Shown one piece after another: positions 1-6,621 of a DNA stretch of 7,020 nucleotides. Numbering within the stretch: position 1 is the first letter of the stretch; each line of letters opens with the position of its first letter. The notes beneath the pieces were generated by a model. That model searched no databases. It saw only the letters and a program-made list of their open reading frames with translations, and had not been told where the DNA came from. The translations under genes were made by a program, and so were the position numbers. This DNA is from Bacteroidota bacterium (GTDB taxonomy: Bacteria; Bacteroidota; Bacteroidia; Flavobacteriales_F; PHOS-HE28), in the NCBI GenBank assembly GCA_023428865.1, contig JAEYWT010000132.1:1-7020 (forward strand). Direction: 5' to 3'.

Positions 1-1170
1 GGCAACTACACCATCTCCGCTGCTAGCAACTATCCATACGCCCTGTCCACTACACCAGCAGAGCATACGGCCAACGTCCCCAACATGGGCGATGCGGATA
101 CAGACAACGACTTCGCTGTTACCCTCATCCCAGACATCCAAGATCTTCGTGTACACCTTTACGCCGATCCCGCGCGCCCCGGCTTCGACAACCAAGTGTA
201 CCTGCGCTGCGAGAACTACGGTACCACGGCGGTGGATGCGACCGTGACCTTCACATTCGACGTAGACCAGACCTGGCTTGGCAGTTCTGTGGCGCCCACC
301 ACCACGATCGGCAACACCGCAACATGGAGCTTCCCTGCCATGCCCATCGGTGCTGTGCAACAGATCGTAGTGGACCTGAACACCGCGGCTATTGTGCCGC
401 TAGGAACAGCCGTCACCCACACCATGATCGCTGATCCGACGAGCACTGATGAGACTCCACAGGACAACGTGTATGCATTCAACGACAGCGTGGTGGGCAG
501 CTACGACCCCAACGACAAACTGCTTTCCCCCGCCGTACTTACACCAATTGATGTGGCACTAGGCGAAACACCGATCGAATACACCATCCGTTTCCAGAAC
601 ACAGGCACCTACCATGCCGAGCGTGTGGTGATCCTCGACACCCTTTCCTCGGAGCTACAGTGGGAGAGTATGCGCTTCATCGCCAGCAGCCATGCGCACA
701 ACTGGTACATCACCGATGGCGTCTTGCACGTGATCCACAACAACATCATGTTGCCAGAAAGCAATGCGAACGAGCCGGCAAGCCACGGCTTCTTCACCTT
801 CAGCATGCTGCCCAAGACCAACCTTGGCAACGGTGCTGTGATCGAGAACATCGCGCATATCGTCTTCGACTTCAACGAGCCGATCGTGACAGAGCCAGCG
901 GTGTTCATGGTGGATATCGGTGCGGGGATCGCTGCAACAACGAATGGCAATGCCCTTCACGTTCACCCTAATCCGGCGCAGGATCGCATTCAGTTGACGA
1001 ACGGAATGATCTTGCCCTATCGGATCATGAACGCCTTGGGGCAGCCGATGCAACAAGGGTTGTTAGCACCAGGTGCTTGGCTGGATGTGCAAGCATTGCC
1101 AGCAGGTGCCTACATCATGGAAACGACAGAGGCCGATGCACGCACCAGCCTCCGATTCCTAAAGCAATAA
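1..1170 (+). CDS. T9SS cargo protein with DUF7619-like domain and C-terminal sorting domain (5' truncated)
   Basis: The reading frame is open from base 1 to the TAA at 1168-1170, so 389 C-terminal residues of a longer protein are visible; the ATG at 85 is internal. Visible residues ~50-160 look like an Ig-like or CARDB-type beta-sandwich. A DUF7619-like domain follows, beginning at the motif SYDPNDK (167-173), with EYTIRFQNTGT and HIVFDFNEPI characteristic of that family in Bacteroidota secreted proteins. The last ~72 residues (from VHPNPAQDRI) form a type A T9SS sorting domain: the P-N-P-A motif, a central ALGQ, the LPAGAYI turn and a final basic strand. This domain directs export through the type IX system and is normally removed or used to anchor the protein to surface LPS. 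The cargo's own activity lay upstream and cannot be seen. The gene converges on adk with a 4-base gap, leaving no room for a separate terminator. Confidence 0.9.
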   Translation, partial: GNYTISAASNYPYALSTTPAEHTANVPNMGDADTDNDFAVTLIPDIQDLRVHLYADPARPGFDNQVYLRCENYGTTAVDATVTFTFDVDQTWLGSSVAPTTTIGNTATWSFPAMPIGAVQQIVVDLNTAAIVPLGTAVTHTMIADPTSTDETPQDNVYAFNDSVVGSYDPNDKLLSPAVLTPIDVALGETPIEYTIRFQNTGTYHAERVVILDTLSSELQWESMRFIASSHAHNWYITDGVLHVIHNNIMLPESNANEPASHGFFTFSMLPKTNLGNGAVIENIAHIVFDFNEPIVTEPAVFMVDIGAGIAATTNGNALHVHPNPAQDRIQLTNGMILPYRIMNALGQPMQQGLLAPGAWLDVQALPAGAYIMETTEADARTSLRFLKQ

Positions 1171-1174
1171 GACC

Positions 1175-1753
1175 TTAGCCGATCGCCTTTACCAAGCGTT
1201 CGGTGATCTCGTTGAGGGAACCCACGCCGTCGATGGCCTTGTACTTCCCTTGTACCGTGTAGAATTCCTTGAGCGGCGAGGTCTTGTTCTCGTACTCGCG
1301 AATGCGATTGCGGATCACGGCTTCGTTCTGATCATCGGCACGGCCGCTGGTGGTACCACGCCCCAACAGGCGCTTCACTAGCTCTTGCTCGGGCACTTCC
1401 AAGGCGAGCATGGCCACGATGGGTTCGCTCTTCGCGTTCAGCATTTCGTCCAACGCTTCGGCTTGCGCCTTGGTACGGGGAAAGCCATCGAAGATGAAGC
1501 CCTTGGCATCGAGGTGTGCTTCGATCTTGTTGCGGATCATGCCGATGACGATATGATCGGGCACCAGATCACCACGATCCATGAGCTCCTTGGCCGCAAC
1601 GCCGAGTTCGGTCTCCTCCTTGATCTCCCCGCGCAATAGATCGCCGGTGCTGAGATGGACCAAGCCATACCGTTCTATGAGGAATGCACTTTGTGTGCCT
1701 TTACCAGCCCCCGGAGGGCCGAAAAGGACGAGGTTGAGTTTTGACATGGTCAT
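1175..1753 (-). CDS. adk: Adenylate kinase, short-LID form
   Basis: This cytoplasmic enzyme balances adenine nucleotides (ATP + AMP = 2 ADP). The 192-residue product has the P-loop GPPGAGKGT at 12-20, the AMP-site motif STGD at 35-38, the signature FDGFPRT at 88-94, and GRG followed by the arginine-containing stretch SGRADD (~136-141), which supplies LID-region arginines. The segment between LLGRG and RADD is only a few residues, so this is the short form without a large or zinc-binding LID. That form, about 190 residues long, is common in Bacteroidota. The start is uncertain. The ATG at 1753-1751 overlaps the hpt stop as TAATG, which favours coupled translation, while a second ATG at 1747-1745 gives MSKLN and fits family N-termini equally well. 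No clear Shine-Dalgarno precedes either. The gene is second in an hpt-adk operon and ends facing gene 1. Confidence 0.97.
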   Translation of the reverse strand: MTMSKLNLVLFGPPGAGKGTQSAFLIERYGLVHLSTGDLLRGEIKEETELGVAAKELMDRGDLVPDHIVIGMIRNKIEAHLDAKGFIFDGFPRTKAQAEALDEMLNAKSEPIVAMLALEVPEQELVKRLLGRGTTSGRADDQNEAVIRNRIREYENKTSPLKEFYTVQGKYKAIDGVGSLNEITERLVKAIG

Positions 1754-2289
1754 TAGGATAGGATGCGGTAGATCCCCGGGAGGTTGCGGCCCAGACCATC
1801 ATGGTCGAGGCCCGAACCCACTACGAACGCGTTGGGGATGCTCACCGCCACATGTTCAATGGCGATGTCCTGCTTGTACGCATCTGGTTTGAACAGCAGG
1901 GTGGCGATGCTGGCGCTGGCCGGGTGATGGTCGGCGAGGGCATCGAGGATGTGTTTGACGGTGTTGCCGGTATCTACGATGTCTTCGAGCACCACCACGT
2001 GGCGGCCTTCGATGCGTTCGTTGAGGCCGATGAGGTCGGTGACGCGCCCGGTGCTGCTGGTACCGAGGTAGCTGGCCACCTTCACGAAGGTGATCTCGCA
2101 CTCGATGTCCAAGCGCTTCATCAGCTCCGCAGCGAAGAAGAAGGCACCGTTGAGCACGCCGATGAAGAGCGGCCGTTTGCCCTGGTACTTCGCACGCAGC
2201 TCACCGGCCAGGCGATCCACGGCAGCGTTGACCTCCTCTTCGGAGATGAAGAGTTCGAATTCCAGGTCGTGCAGTTTCACGCGGCTCAT
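1753..2289 (-). CDS. hpt: Hypoxanthine phosphoribosyltransferase
   Basis: This is a purine salvage enzyme: hypoxanthine or guanine plus PRPP gives IMP or GMP, in the cytoplasm. From the chosen start the product has 178 residues, typical for bacterial Hpt. Visible motifs are IGVLNGA (~44-49), the flexible-loop segment SYLGTSSTGRV (~73-82), the PRPP-binding motif VVLEDIVDTGNT (~99-110) with its acidic pair, and FVVGSGLDHDG (~155-165), which holds the purine-stacking aromatic and the Mg-binding aspartate. The frame stays open upstream to an ATG at 2352. The ATG at 2289-2287 (MSRVKLHDLEF) is preferred because the family begins about there, the extra 21 residues are Pro-rich and unconserved in type, and a candidate -7 box (2313-2320) lies inside the extension. 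Its stop overlaps the adk start by one base, so the two salvage/balance genes are probably co-transcribed. Confidence 0.96.
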   Translation of the reverse strand: MSRVKLHDLEFELFISEEEVNAAVDRLAGELRAKYQGKRPLFIGVLNGAFFFAAELMKRLDIECEITFVKVASYLGTSSTGRVTDLIGLNERIEGRHVVVLEDIVDTGNTVKHILDALADHHPASASIATLLFKPDAYKQDIAIEHVAVSIPNAFVVGSGLDHDGLGRNLPGIYRILS

Positions 2290-2312
2290 GTACGGGTTCG
2301 GCAAAGAAGGGG

Positions 2313-2320
2313 CGAAGGTA
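2313..2320 (-). promoter_or_regulatory. Candidate -7 box for hpt-adk
   Basis: On the minus strand this reads TACCTTCG, one mismatch from the Bacteroidota sigma-70-type -7 consensus TAnnTTTG. It ends 23 bases before the hpt ATG, which would give a short leader. No TTG lies at the usual -33 spacing, so the call rests on the -7 match, its position, and the matching box facing the other way at 2381-2388. Confidence 0.4.
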
Positions 2321-2380
2321 ATGATCGGTGGTTGGGCGGATGCTTGTGGCAAAAGCCGTCGGACTTATGCTCCAACCCCC

Positions 2381-2388
2381 TACTTTCG
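2381..2388 (+). promoter_or_regulatory. Candidate -7 box for the porV-like/HHH-barrel operon
   Basis: TACTTTCG differs from TAnnTTTG at one position and ends 5 bases before the ATG at 2394. If used, transcription would begin at or next to the start codon, giving a leaderless or nearly leaderless mRNA. No -33 TTG is seen at standard spacing. It forms a divergent pair with the box at 2313-2320. Confidence 0.4.
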
Positions 2389-2393
2389 GTGCG

Positions 2394-3206
2394 ATGCGTT
2401 CCCTTCTCTTCGCGCTAAGCGCCGCCCTTGCCACCAGTTGCCTGGCCGGTGGTGAACTGCTGCCTGCGGGTGCCCGCTTCGCTGGCATGGGCTATACCGG
2501 CCTTACCACAGCCGACCTTTGGAGCATTCGGCTGAACCCAGCGGGCCTTGCTGGTCTCGACAAACCGATGGCCGGCGTATTCTACCAAAGCCATTGGCTC
2601 TCCAAAGACCTGGCACAACAAGGCTTGGCGGTGGCAGTACCCTTGGGCAAAGGCACTTTCGGCATTTCGGGGGATCGGTTCGGATATTCGCTATACAACG
2701 AGACCAAGGTGAGCGCCGCCTATGCCATGCGTTTCGGTGAAGGGCTGCGCGCTTCCGTGCAAGTGAACTACCTCGGTGTTCGCTTGGGAGAGATCTACGG
2801 CAGTGCGAGCGCTTTCGCTGCGGAAGTGGGTATGCAGGCGCGGCTCACGGATGCCTTGTGGATCGGTGCGCATGTCTACAACCCCACCCGCGTGAAGATC
2901 GGTGGACCGTACGATGATCGGATCCCCACGTTGCTGCGCGCTGGATTCGGATACACCTTCAGCAAGAAACTGCTGATGACCCTGGAGGCCGAGAAGGACA
3001 TTGACCAACCCGAGCGTATGCGTATGGGTATGGAATATCACCCGAACGACGTGCTCTACCTGCGCACGGGTATCACCACCGGACCCGCGCAGGGGCATTT
3101 CGGCGCGGGTTTCCGGTTGAAGCGTGTAGACATCGACCTAGCGGTGGCCGTACGATCGCAACTGGGCACCACGCCCATCATCGGCCTGAACTACCGGTTC
3201 GAATGA
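2394..3206 (+). CDS. PorV/PorQ-like outer-membrane beta-barrel protein
   Basis: The product has 270 residues. A hydrophobic signal peptide (~1-19, MRSLLFALSA then ALATSCLAGG) is followed by GARFAGMG (26-33) and LNPAGLA (47-53). This is the N-terminal pattern of the FadL-related PorV/PorQ-like proteins of Bacteroidota, in which a 'GAR..G.G' segment precedes an 'NPAG' turn. The rest alternates short amphipathic strands with Gly/Tyr/Phe-rich turns and ends in GLNYRFE, a plausible last strand with a near-terminal Phe. PorV itself is longer (about 380-400 residues) and shuttles T9SS cargo; this shorter paralogue need not do so. The start at 2394 was chosen over the ATG at 2328 because it begins the signal peptide. 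The stop overlaps the ATG of the next gene as ATGA, so the two are probably coupled and may work together at the outer membrane. The exact role is unknown. Confidence 0.8.
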   Translation: MRSLLFALSAALATSCLAGGELLPAGARFAGMGYTGLTTADLWSIRLNPAGLAGLDKPMAGVFYQSHWLSKDLAQQGLAVAVPLGKGTFGISGDRFGYSLYNETKVSAAYAMRFGEGLRASVQVNYLGVRLGEIYGSASAFAAEVGMQARLTDALWIGAHVYNPTRVKIGGPYDDRIPTLLRAGFGYTFSKKLLMTLEAEKDIDQPERMRMGMEYHPNDVLYLRTGITTGPAQGHFGAGFRLKRVDIDLAVAVRSQLGTTPIIGLNYRFE

Positions 3207-3262
3207 CGCGGATCCTCACTGGCTTCGTATTGCTGTGGATGTGCGTGCCATAGTTCGCGCAG
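3203..3262 (+). other. Signal-peptide leader of the HHH-barrel gene, interrupted by in-frame TAG
   Basis: The ATG at 3203 overlaps the upstream TGA (ATGA). It reads MTRILTGFVLLWMCVP, then TAG at 3251-3253, then FAQ, and continues without a frame change into the intact body at 3263. Basic residue, hydrophobic core and a Bacteroidota-type ...FAQ end make a complete signal peptide apart from the one stop codon. A single substitution is the simplest explanation, for example from TTG (Leu) or TCG (Ser). Sequencing error cannot be excluded. Confidence 0.85.
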
Positions 3263-5377
3263 GTGGACGGCGTACCGCGTGACATCATCGAGCAACGCAT
3301 AGAAGCGGCGGCCGAGCAGCTGGGCGGTGAGGCCGACCTGAGCAACCTCTTTGAGATCCTCACCGATCGCTACTTGGATCCGATAGACCTGAACCACACC
3401 GATGCGCAGGAGTTGAGCACGATCCTGCTGCTCACCGATGTGCAGATCAGTGACATTCTACAACACAAACAGCGCTACGGTCGTTTCCTGACCATCTACG
3501 AACTGCAGACCTTGAACAGCATGGATCCGCGCACCATCCGGCTGATCATGCCTTTCGTTCAGGTGCGCGAGAACCCCTTGGGCAGCACGGCTTCGCTGCG
3601 CGAGATCTTCAAGAACGGCACGCACGAGATCACCCTGCGCAGTACGATGAACATCGAATCGCGCCGGGGCTTCATGCATCGCCCGAACTTCTTCGGCAAG
3701 CCCTACGCCTACCCCAATGGCAGTGAACTTCCTGACTTCGACGACCCCAACGTGGTGGACTCGCTGAAGCGGAACAACAAAGTCTACCTGGGCAGTCCGT
3801 ACCGGGTATACACGCGTTACCGGTTCCGCTACCGTCAGAACATCAGTTTCGGTTTCACGGCGGAAAAGGATGAAGGGGAGGAATTCTTCAGAGGCACCCA
3901 ACCGAACGGCTTCGACTTCTACAGCGCCCACTTGTTCGTGCGCAACATCGGGCGATTGAAAGCCCTGGCCATCGGCGATTACCAAGCCCAGTTCGGGCAG
4001 GGCCTCACCTTCTGGAACGGCTTGGGTTTCGCGGCGAAGAGCAGTTTCACCATGAACGTGAAACGCAATGCACCCGGCCTGGCGCCGTACACCAGCGTGA
4101 ACGAGAACCTCTTCCTACGCGGCGCAGGAGCCACCTTCGAAGTAGGCAAGCATTTCGAGGTAACGGCCTTCGCATCGCGCAAACGGATCGATGCCAACGT
4201 GCAGTCCGCAGCGGCCTCGGCGGAAGACAGCCTAGGCATCAACCAAGGCAGTGAGGTCATCTTCAGCAGCTTCTTGGAAGATGGTTTCCACCGGACCTAC
4301 AACGAGGTATCGCGGAAGGATGCGTTGGGCGAGACCATCCTGGGTGGGCATGCAGTGTACAAACAACGCAACATGAGCGTGGGTGCCACCATGGCGCATG
4401 TGGAATACACCGGCGACCTGAACCGCAACGCAAGGCCCTACAACCAGTTCGATTTCAACGGAGGGCAGAACACCACGGCCGGTGTGGACTGGAACGTACT
4501 ATACCGCAACCTCACCTGGTTCGGCGAAGCGGCCACCAGCGCCAATGGCGGCATGGCCATGAACACCGGTGTACTGGTATCGTTGGACAAACGCGTGAGC
4601 ATGAGCATGCTCTACCGCAATTACGGGCGCGACTTCCACGGCTTGTACAGCGTGGCTTTCGCCGAGGGCACCAACCCTTGGAACGAACGCGGATTGTTCA
4701 CCGGCATCGAGATCAGGCCCAACCGCAAGTGGACCATCAACGGGTATTTCGATCAATTCACCTTCCCCTGGTTGCGTTACCTCACCGATGCGCCCAGCAG
4801 TGGTTTCGATTGGCTGGCCCAAGTGAACTGGCGACCGAGCAAGCAGGTGGAGGTCTATGGTCGTATACGCCACCAAGACCGCGCACGCAATACGGCCGAA
4901 GACGTTGATGGCATTGATCCGTTGGTGCGTGTGGAACAGACCAACTACCGACTGAACGCAAGCTACAAGGTAAGTGAGTCGGTAAGTCTGCGCACCCGTG
5001 TGGAGACCGTGGATTTCCAACGCGGCTCCTCTCCGTTGAGGCACGGATTCCTCCTGTACCAGGACATCGTACATCGCCCGCTGAGCAGTCCACTGGAACT
5101 CACCTTACGTTTCGCGCTCTTCGACACCGAAGGCTACGACTCACGCATCTATGCCTACGAGAACGACCTGATCGGCGTCTTCAGCATACCACCTTACTAT
5201 GGTCGTGGCATCCGCTGGTATGGCATGGTGCGCTTAACACCACTTCGTCGTGTGGACATCTGGTTGCGTTACGGTGCGTTCATCTTCCAGGAACAGAATT
5301 CCATCAGTAGTGGCTTGCAGGAGATCAACGGCAATGTGCGCAGCGATCTGAAGATGCAAGTGCGTTGGATCTTCTAA
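3263..5377 (+). CDS. Helix-hairpin-helix domain fused to a large outer-membrane beta-barrel (possible pseudogene)
   Basis: The intact frame runs 704 codons from a GTG at 3263; with the disrupted leader from 3203 the gene would encode 724. Residues ~41-100 (counted from the GTG) form a tandem HHH region of the ComEA/HHH_3 kind: IDLNHTDAQEL, LLLTDVQISDIL, then RYGRFLTIYELQTL. Such domains usually bind DNA without sequence preference. From ~110 to the end the protein is rich in alternating aromatic strands, includes FGQGLTFWNGLGF (~248-260) and a SVNENLFLRG motif, and ends in KMQVRWIF, a classic last barrel strand with C-terminal Phe. I know the HHH-plus-barrel arrangement from Bacteroidota proteins labelled only by their HHH domain; no function is established to my knowledge. 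Read from the GTG it lacks a signal peptide and should not reach the membrane. It sits between the porV-like gene and a coupled 129-aa gene. Confidence 0.85.
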   Translation: MDGVPRDIIEQRIEAAAEQLGGEADLSNLFEILTDRYLDPIDLNHTDAQELSTILLLTDVQISDILQHKQRYGRFLTIYELQTLNSMDPRTIRLIMPFVQVRENPLGSTASLREIFKNGTHEITLRSTMNIESRRGFMHRPNFFGKPYAYPNGSELPDFDDPNVVDSLKRNNKVYLGSPYRVYTRYRFRYRQNISFGFTAEKDEGEEFFRGTQPNGFDFYSAHLFVRNIGRLKALAIGDYQAQFGQGLTFWNGLGFAAKSSFTMNVKRNAPGLAPYTSVNENLFLRGAGATFEVGKHFEVTAFASRKRIDANVQSAAASAEDSLGINQGSEVIFSSFLEDGFHRTYNEVSRKDALGETILGGHAVYKQRNMSVGATMAHVEYTGDLNRNARPYNQFDFNGGQNTTAGVDWNVLYRNLTWFGEAATSANGGMAMNTGVLVSLDKRVSMSMLYRNYGRDFHGLYSVAFAEGTNPWNERGLFTGIEIRPNRKWTINGYFDQFTFPWLRYLTDAPSSGFDWLAQVNWRPSKQVEVYGRIRHQDRARNTAEDVDGIDPLVRVEQTNYRLNASYKVSESVSLRTRVETVDFQRGSSPLRHGFLLYQDIVHRPLSSPLELTLRFALFDTEGYDSRIYAYENDLIGVFSIPPYYGRGIRWYGMVRLTPLRRVDIWLRYGAFIFQEQNSISSGLQEINGNVRSDLKMQVRWIF

Positions 5378-5380
5378 GAG

Positions 5381-5770
5381 ATGGCCCTGCATCACATCCG
5401 TATAGACCGCACCAACAGCACGGCCATCCTGAGCGGAAGCACGATGCCGCGCCTCGAATTCCGCCAGGCGTTGTTCCGCACACGCGAATCGGGGTGGCAG
5501 CGCAGGCTCTACACAGCGGCCATCGTGGTCACCACCACTGCCCATGGGCCGGAGAACAGACGGCTTGCGGTAGACCACCAGAACTTCCGGTTCTCGTTGC
5601 TCTACAACGCGTCCTGGCCCGAACCGTTGTTCCTGGACATCCGGCGCTGGCCATACAAACCGTTGGAACTGCGCGAAGATGCACCGGTGGTCTCTTGGAG
5701 CATCGAACTGCGCCTGCGCGACCTGCGGCTGGCCGAAGATGAATGGGTGGAAGTGGTCTTCCTGGGCTAG
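5381..5770 (+). CDS. Uncharacterised 129-aa protein, coupled to the HHH-barrel gene
   Basis: I do not recognise this protein. It starts at an ATG 3 bases after the upstream TAA (5375-5377) and ends at TAG 5768-5770, so it is very likely translated from the same mRNA. Third codon positions are strongly G/C like its neighbours, which supports real coding. The product has no signal peptide, no membrane segment and no cysteine, so it is probably cytoplasmic. It is rich in Arg, Trp and alternating hydrophobic residues (for example RLYTAAIVVTTTAH, NFRFSLLYNASWPEPLFLDI, WVEVVFLG), suggesting a mostly beta fold. The middle contains WPEPLFLDIRRWPYKPLELR, with a repeated W-P pattern. A competing frame at 5365-5742 overlaps it but has no such context. 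Its place in the operon suggests a role linked to the barrel proteins, but nothing in the sequence says which. Confidence 0.8.
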   Translation: MALHHIRIDRTNSTAILSGSTMPRLEFRQALFRTRESGWQRRLYTAAIVVTTTAHGPENRRLAVDHQNFRFSLLYNASWPEPLFLDIRRWPYKPLELREDAPVVSWSIELRLRDLRLAEDEWVEVVFLG

Positions 5771-5786
5771 ACCGGCACCACTCAAC

Positions 5787-5794
5787 TACCTTTA
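5787..5794 (+). promoter_or_regulatory. Candidate -7 box before the deiodinase-like gene
   Basis: TACCTTTA matches TAnnTTTG except at the last base and ends 17 bases before the ATG at 5812, in the 41-base gap after the 129-aa gene. No -33 TTG at normal spacing is visible. It resembles the boxes at 2313-2320 and 2381-2388 and suggests that this gene can be transcribed separately from the upstream operon. Confidence 0.4.
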
Positions 5795-5811
5795 CCGACC
5801 ACGTACCCGCC

Positions 5812-6573
5812 ATGCGCGCATTCCTTCTGGCCTTACTGTGCTGTGCAAGCCTCGGCAGCCACGCCCAGCTGAACAACTGGGACCCCACCTGGTACCCCAC
5901 GGACAGCACCTTGGTCTTCCATGACGACCTGGACTATTACCTGAACGCGTACACCAAGAAGGACATCAATGTGATGCGCAAACAGGTGAACATCTGGCGC
6001 ATGAACTTCGACAAGTTGATGCGGCAGACCATCCGCGATCTGCGCACCTACAGCGAAGGTGGAGGCATGGTGCCGCACACGCACGACTTCAGCCTGCCGG
6101 TGGCGCAGGATGGCAGCACCTACACCCTTAGTCAGATCAATGGAAAAGTGCGTGCGTTCATGTTCGGCAGCATCACCAATCCGCCATCGCGCTTTCAATT
6201 GGAGCGTTGGTCGCAGCTGGTGAAGAAGTATGCCAAGGAAGAGGTGCAGCTCTTCGTGGTCTATGGCGATGAGCTACACCCTGGCGACAACAAGAAATTC
6301 AAAGCATACCCGAAACCCAAGAGCGAATACGAGAAGCTGACCTATGCGCAGGAATTCGCCCAGCAAGGAACATTACCCGTATTGGTGGATGGCTTGAACA
6401 ACGCCACCTTCAACGCTTATGGCAAAGCCCCGAACGGTGCCTACCTCGTGGACAAGGATGGAACCCTCGTATTCCGCGGCACCTGGGCCGATGCGCGGAA
6501 AATGGAGCACATGATCGACACGCTCTTGAAGTGGTACAAGGCCGGGAAGCCGAAGGGGTATGTAGCACAGTAG
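5812..6573 (+). CDS. Secreted thioredoxin-fold protein of the iodothyronine deiodinase-like family, active-site Cys/Sec absent
   Basis: The product has 253 residues with a signal peptide at ~1-19 (MRAFLLALLCCASLGSHAQ), so it is periplasmic or secreted. The start at 5812 was preferred to the ATG at 5743 because it begins this peptide. Residues ~90-240 resemble the deiodinase branch of the thioredoxin fold: FGSITNPPS (118-126) aligns with the FGS-x-T-U-PP active site, VVYGDELHPGDN (149-160) with the VYI-EAHPSD motif, and TLPVLVDGLNNATFNAYG (187-204) with the cis-Pro and D..NNAS..YG region, followed by AYLVDKDGTLVFRG. The Sec/Cys position is Asn123 (AAT at 6178-6180), and the only cysteines, C10 and C11, lie in the signal peptide. 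It therefore cannot do thiol redox chemistry as the family does, and may be a binding or structural protein. Residues 35-85 form a separate charged helical N-terminal part. Ordinary AhpC/TSA- or TlpA-like thioredoxins are a less good fit. Confidence 0.8.
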   Translation: MRAFLLALLCCASLGSHAQLNNWDPTWYPTDSTLVFHDDLDYYLNAYTKKDINVMRKQVNIWRMNFDKLMRQTIRDLRTYSEGGGMVPHTHDFSLPVAQDGSTYTLSQINGKVRAFMFGSITNPPSRFQLERWSQLVKKYAKEEVQLFVVYGDELHPGDNKKFKAYPKPKSEYEKLTYAQEFAQQGTLPVLVDGLNNATFNAYGKAPNGAYLVDKDGTLVFRGTWADARKMEHMIDTLLKWYKAGKPKGYVAQ

Positions 6574-6603
6574 TGCTAGGCACATCTTTCCCCGCCAAGA
6601 TCA

Positions 6604-6621
6604 AGGTCAGCATATTGACCT
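6604..6621. terminator. Inverted repeat between convergent genes, possible weak terminator
   Basis: AGGTCA and TGACCT form a perfect 6-bp stem around the 6-base loop GCATAT. The repeat lies 31 bases after the deiodinase-like stop and overlaps the stop codon of the MATE gene (TAG on the minus strand, 6622-6620). It is placed where a bidirectional terminator would be, but the stem is short and neither side has a clear T-run. A regulator-binding palindrome or chance are alternatives. Confidence 0.3.

Noticed and set aside
2328..2393. Earlier ATG (2328) as the start of the PorV-like protein
   Set aside because: It adds 22 residues ahead of a complete signal peptide and overlaps the candidate promoter.
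1801..2418. 205-codon plus-strand frame opposite hpt
   Set aside because: It is antisense to well-supported hpt codons, carries no recognisable motif and arises from GC-rich codon structure.
2394..2450. Lipoprotein signal at ATSC in the PorV-like protein
   Set aside because: It fits only a loose lipobox, without Leu at -3, and the mature part looks like a barrel, so ordinary signal peptidase cleavage after the hydrophobic core is more likely.
3251..3253. TAG read as a sense codon through genetic code change
   Set aside because: The 129-aa gene, the deiodinase-like gene and the MATE gene all end at TAG in sensible places, so TAG acts as a stop here.
3458..3985. 175-codon minus-strand frame opposite the HHH-barrel gene
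   Set aside because: The sense strand has clear family motifs and codon bias; the antisense product is low in structure and has no context. The same holds for the minus frames at 4499-5074 and 5234-5785.
5365..5742. 125-codon plus-strand frame overlapping the 129-aa gene
   Set aside because: It starts inside the barrel gene, its product is Arg/His/Pro-rich as expected for an out-of-phase frame, and the 5381-5770 frame has the better codon pattern and spacing.
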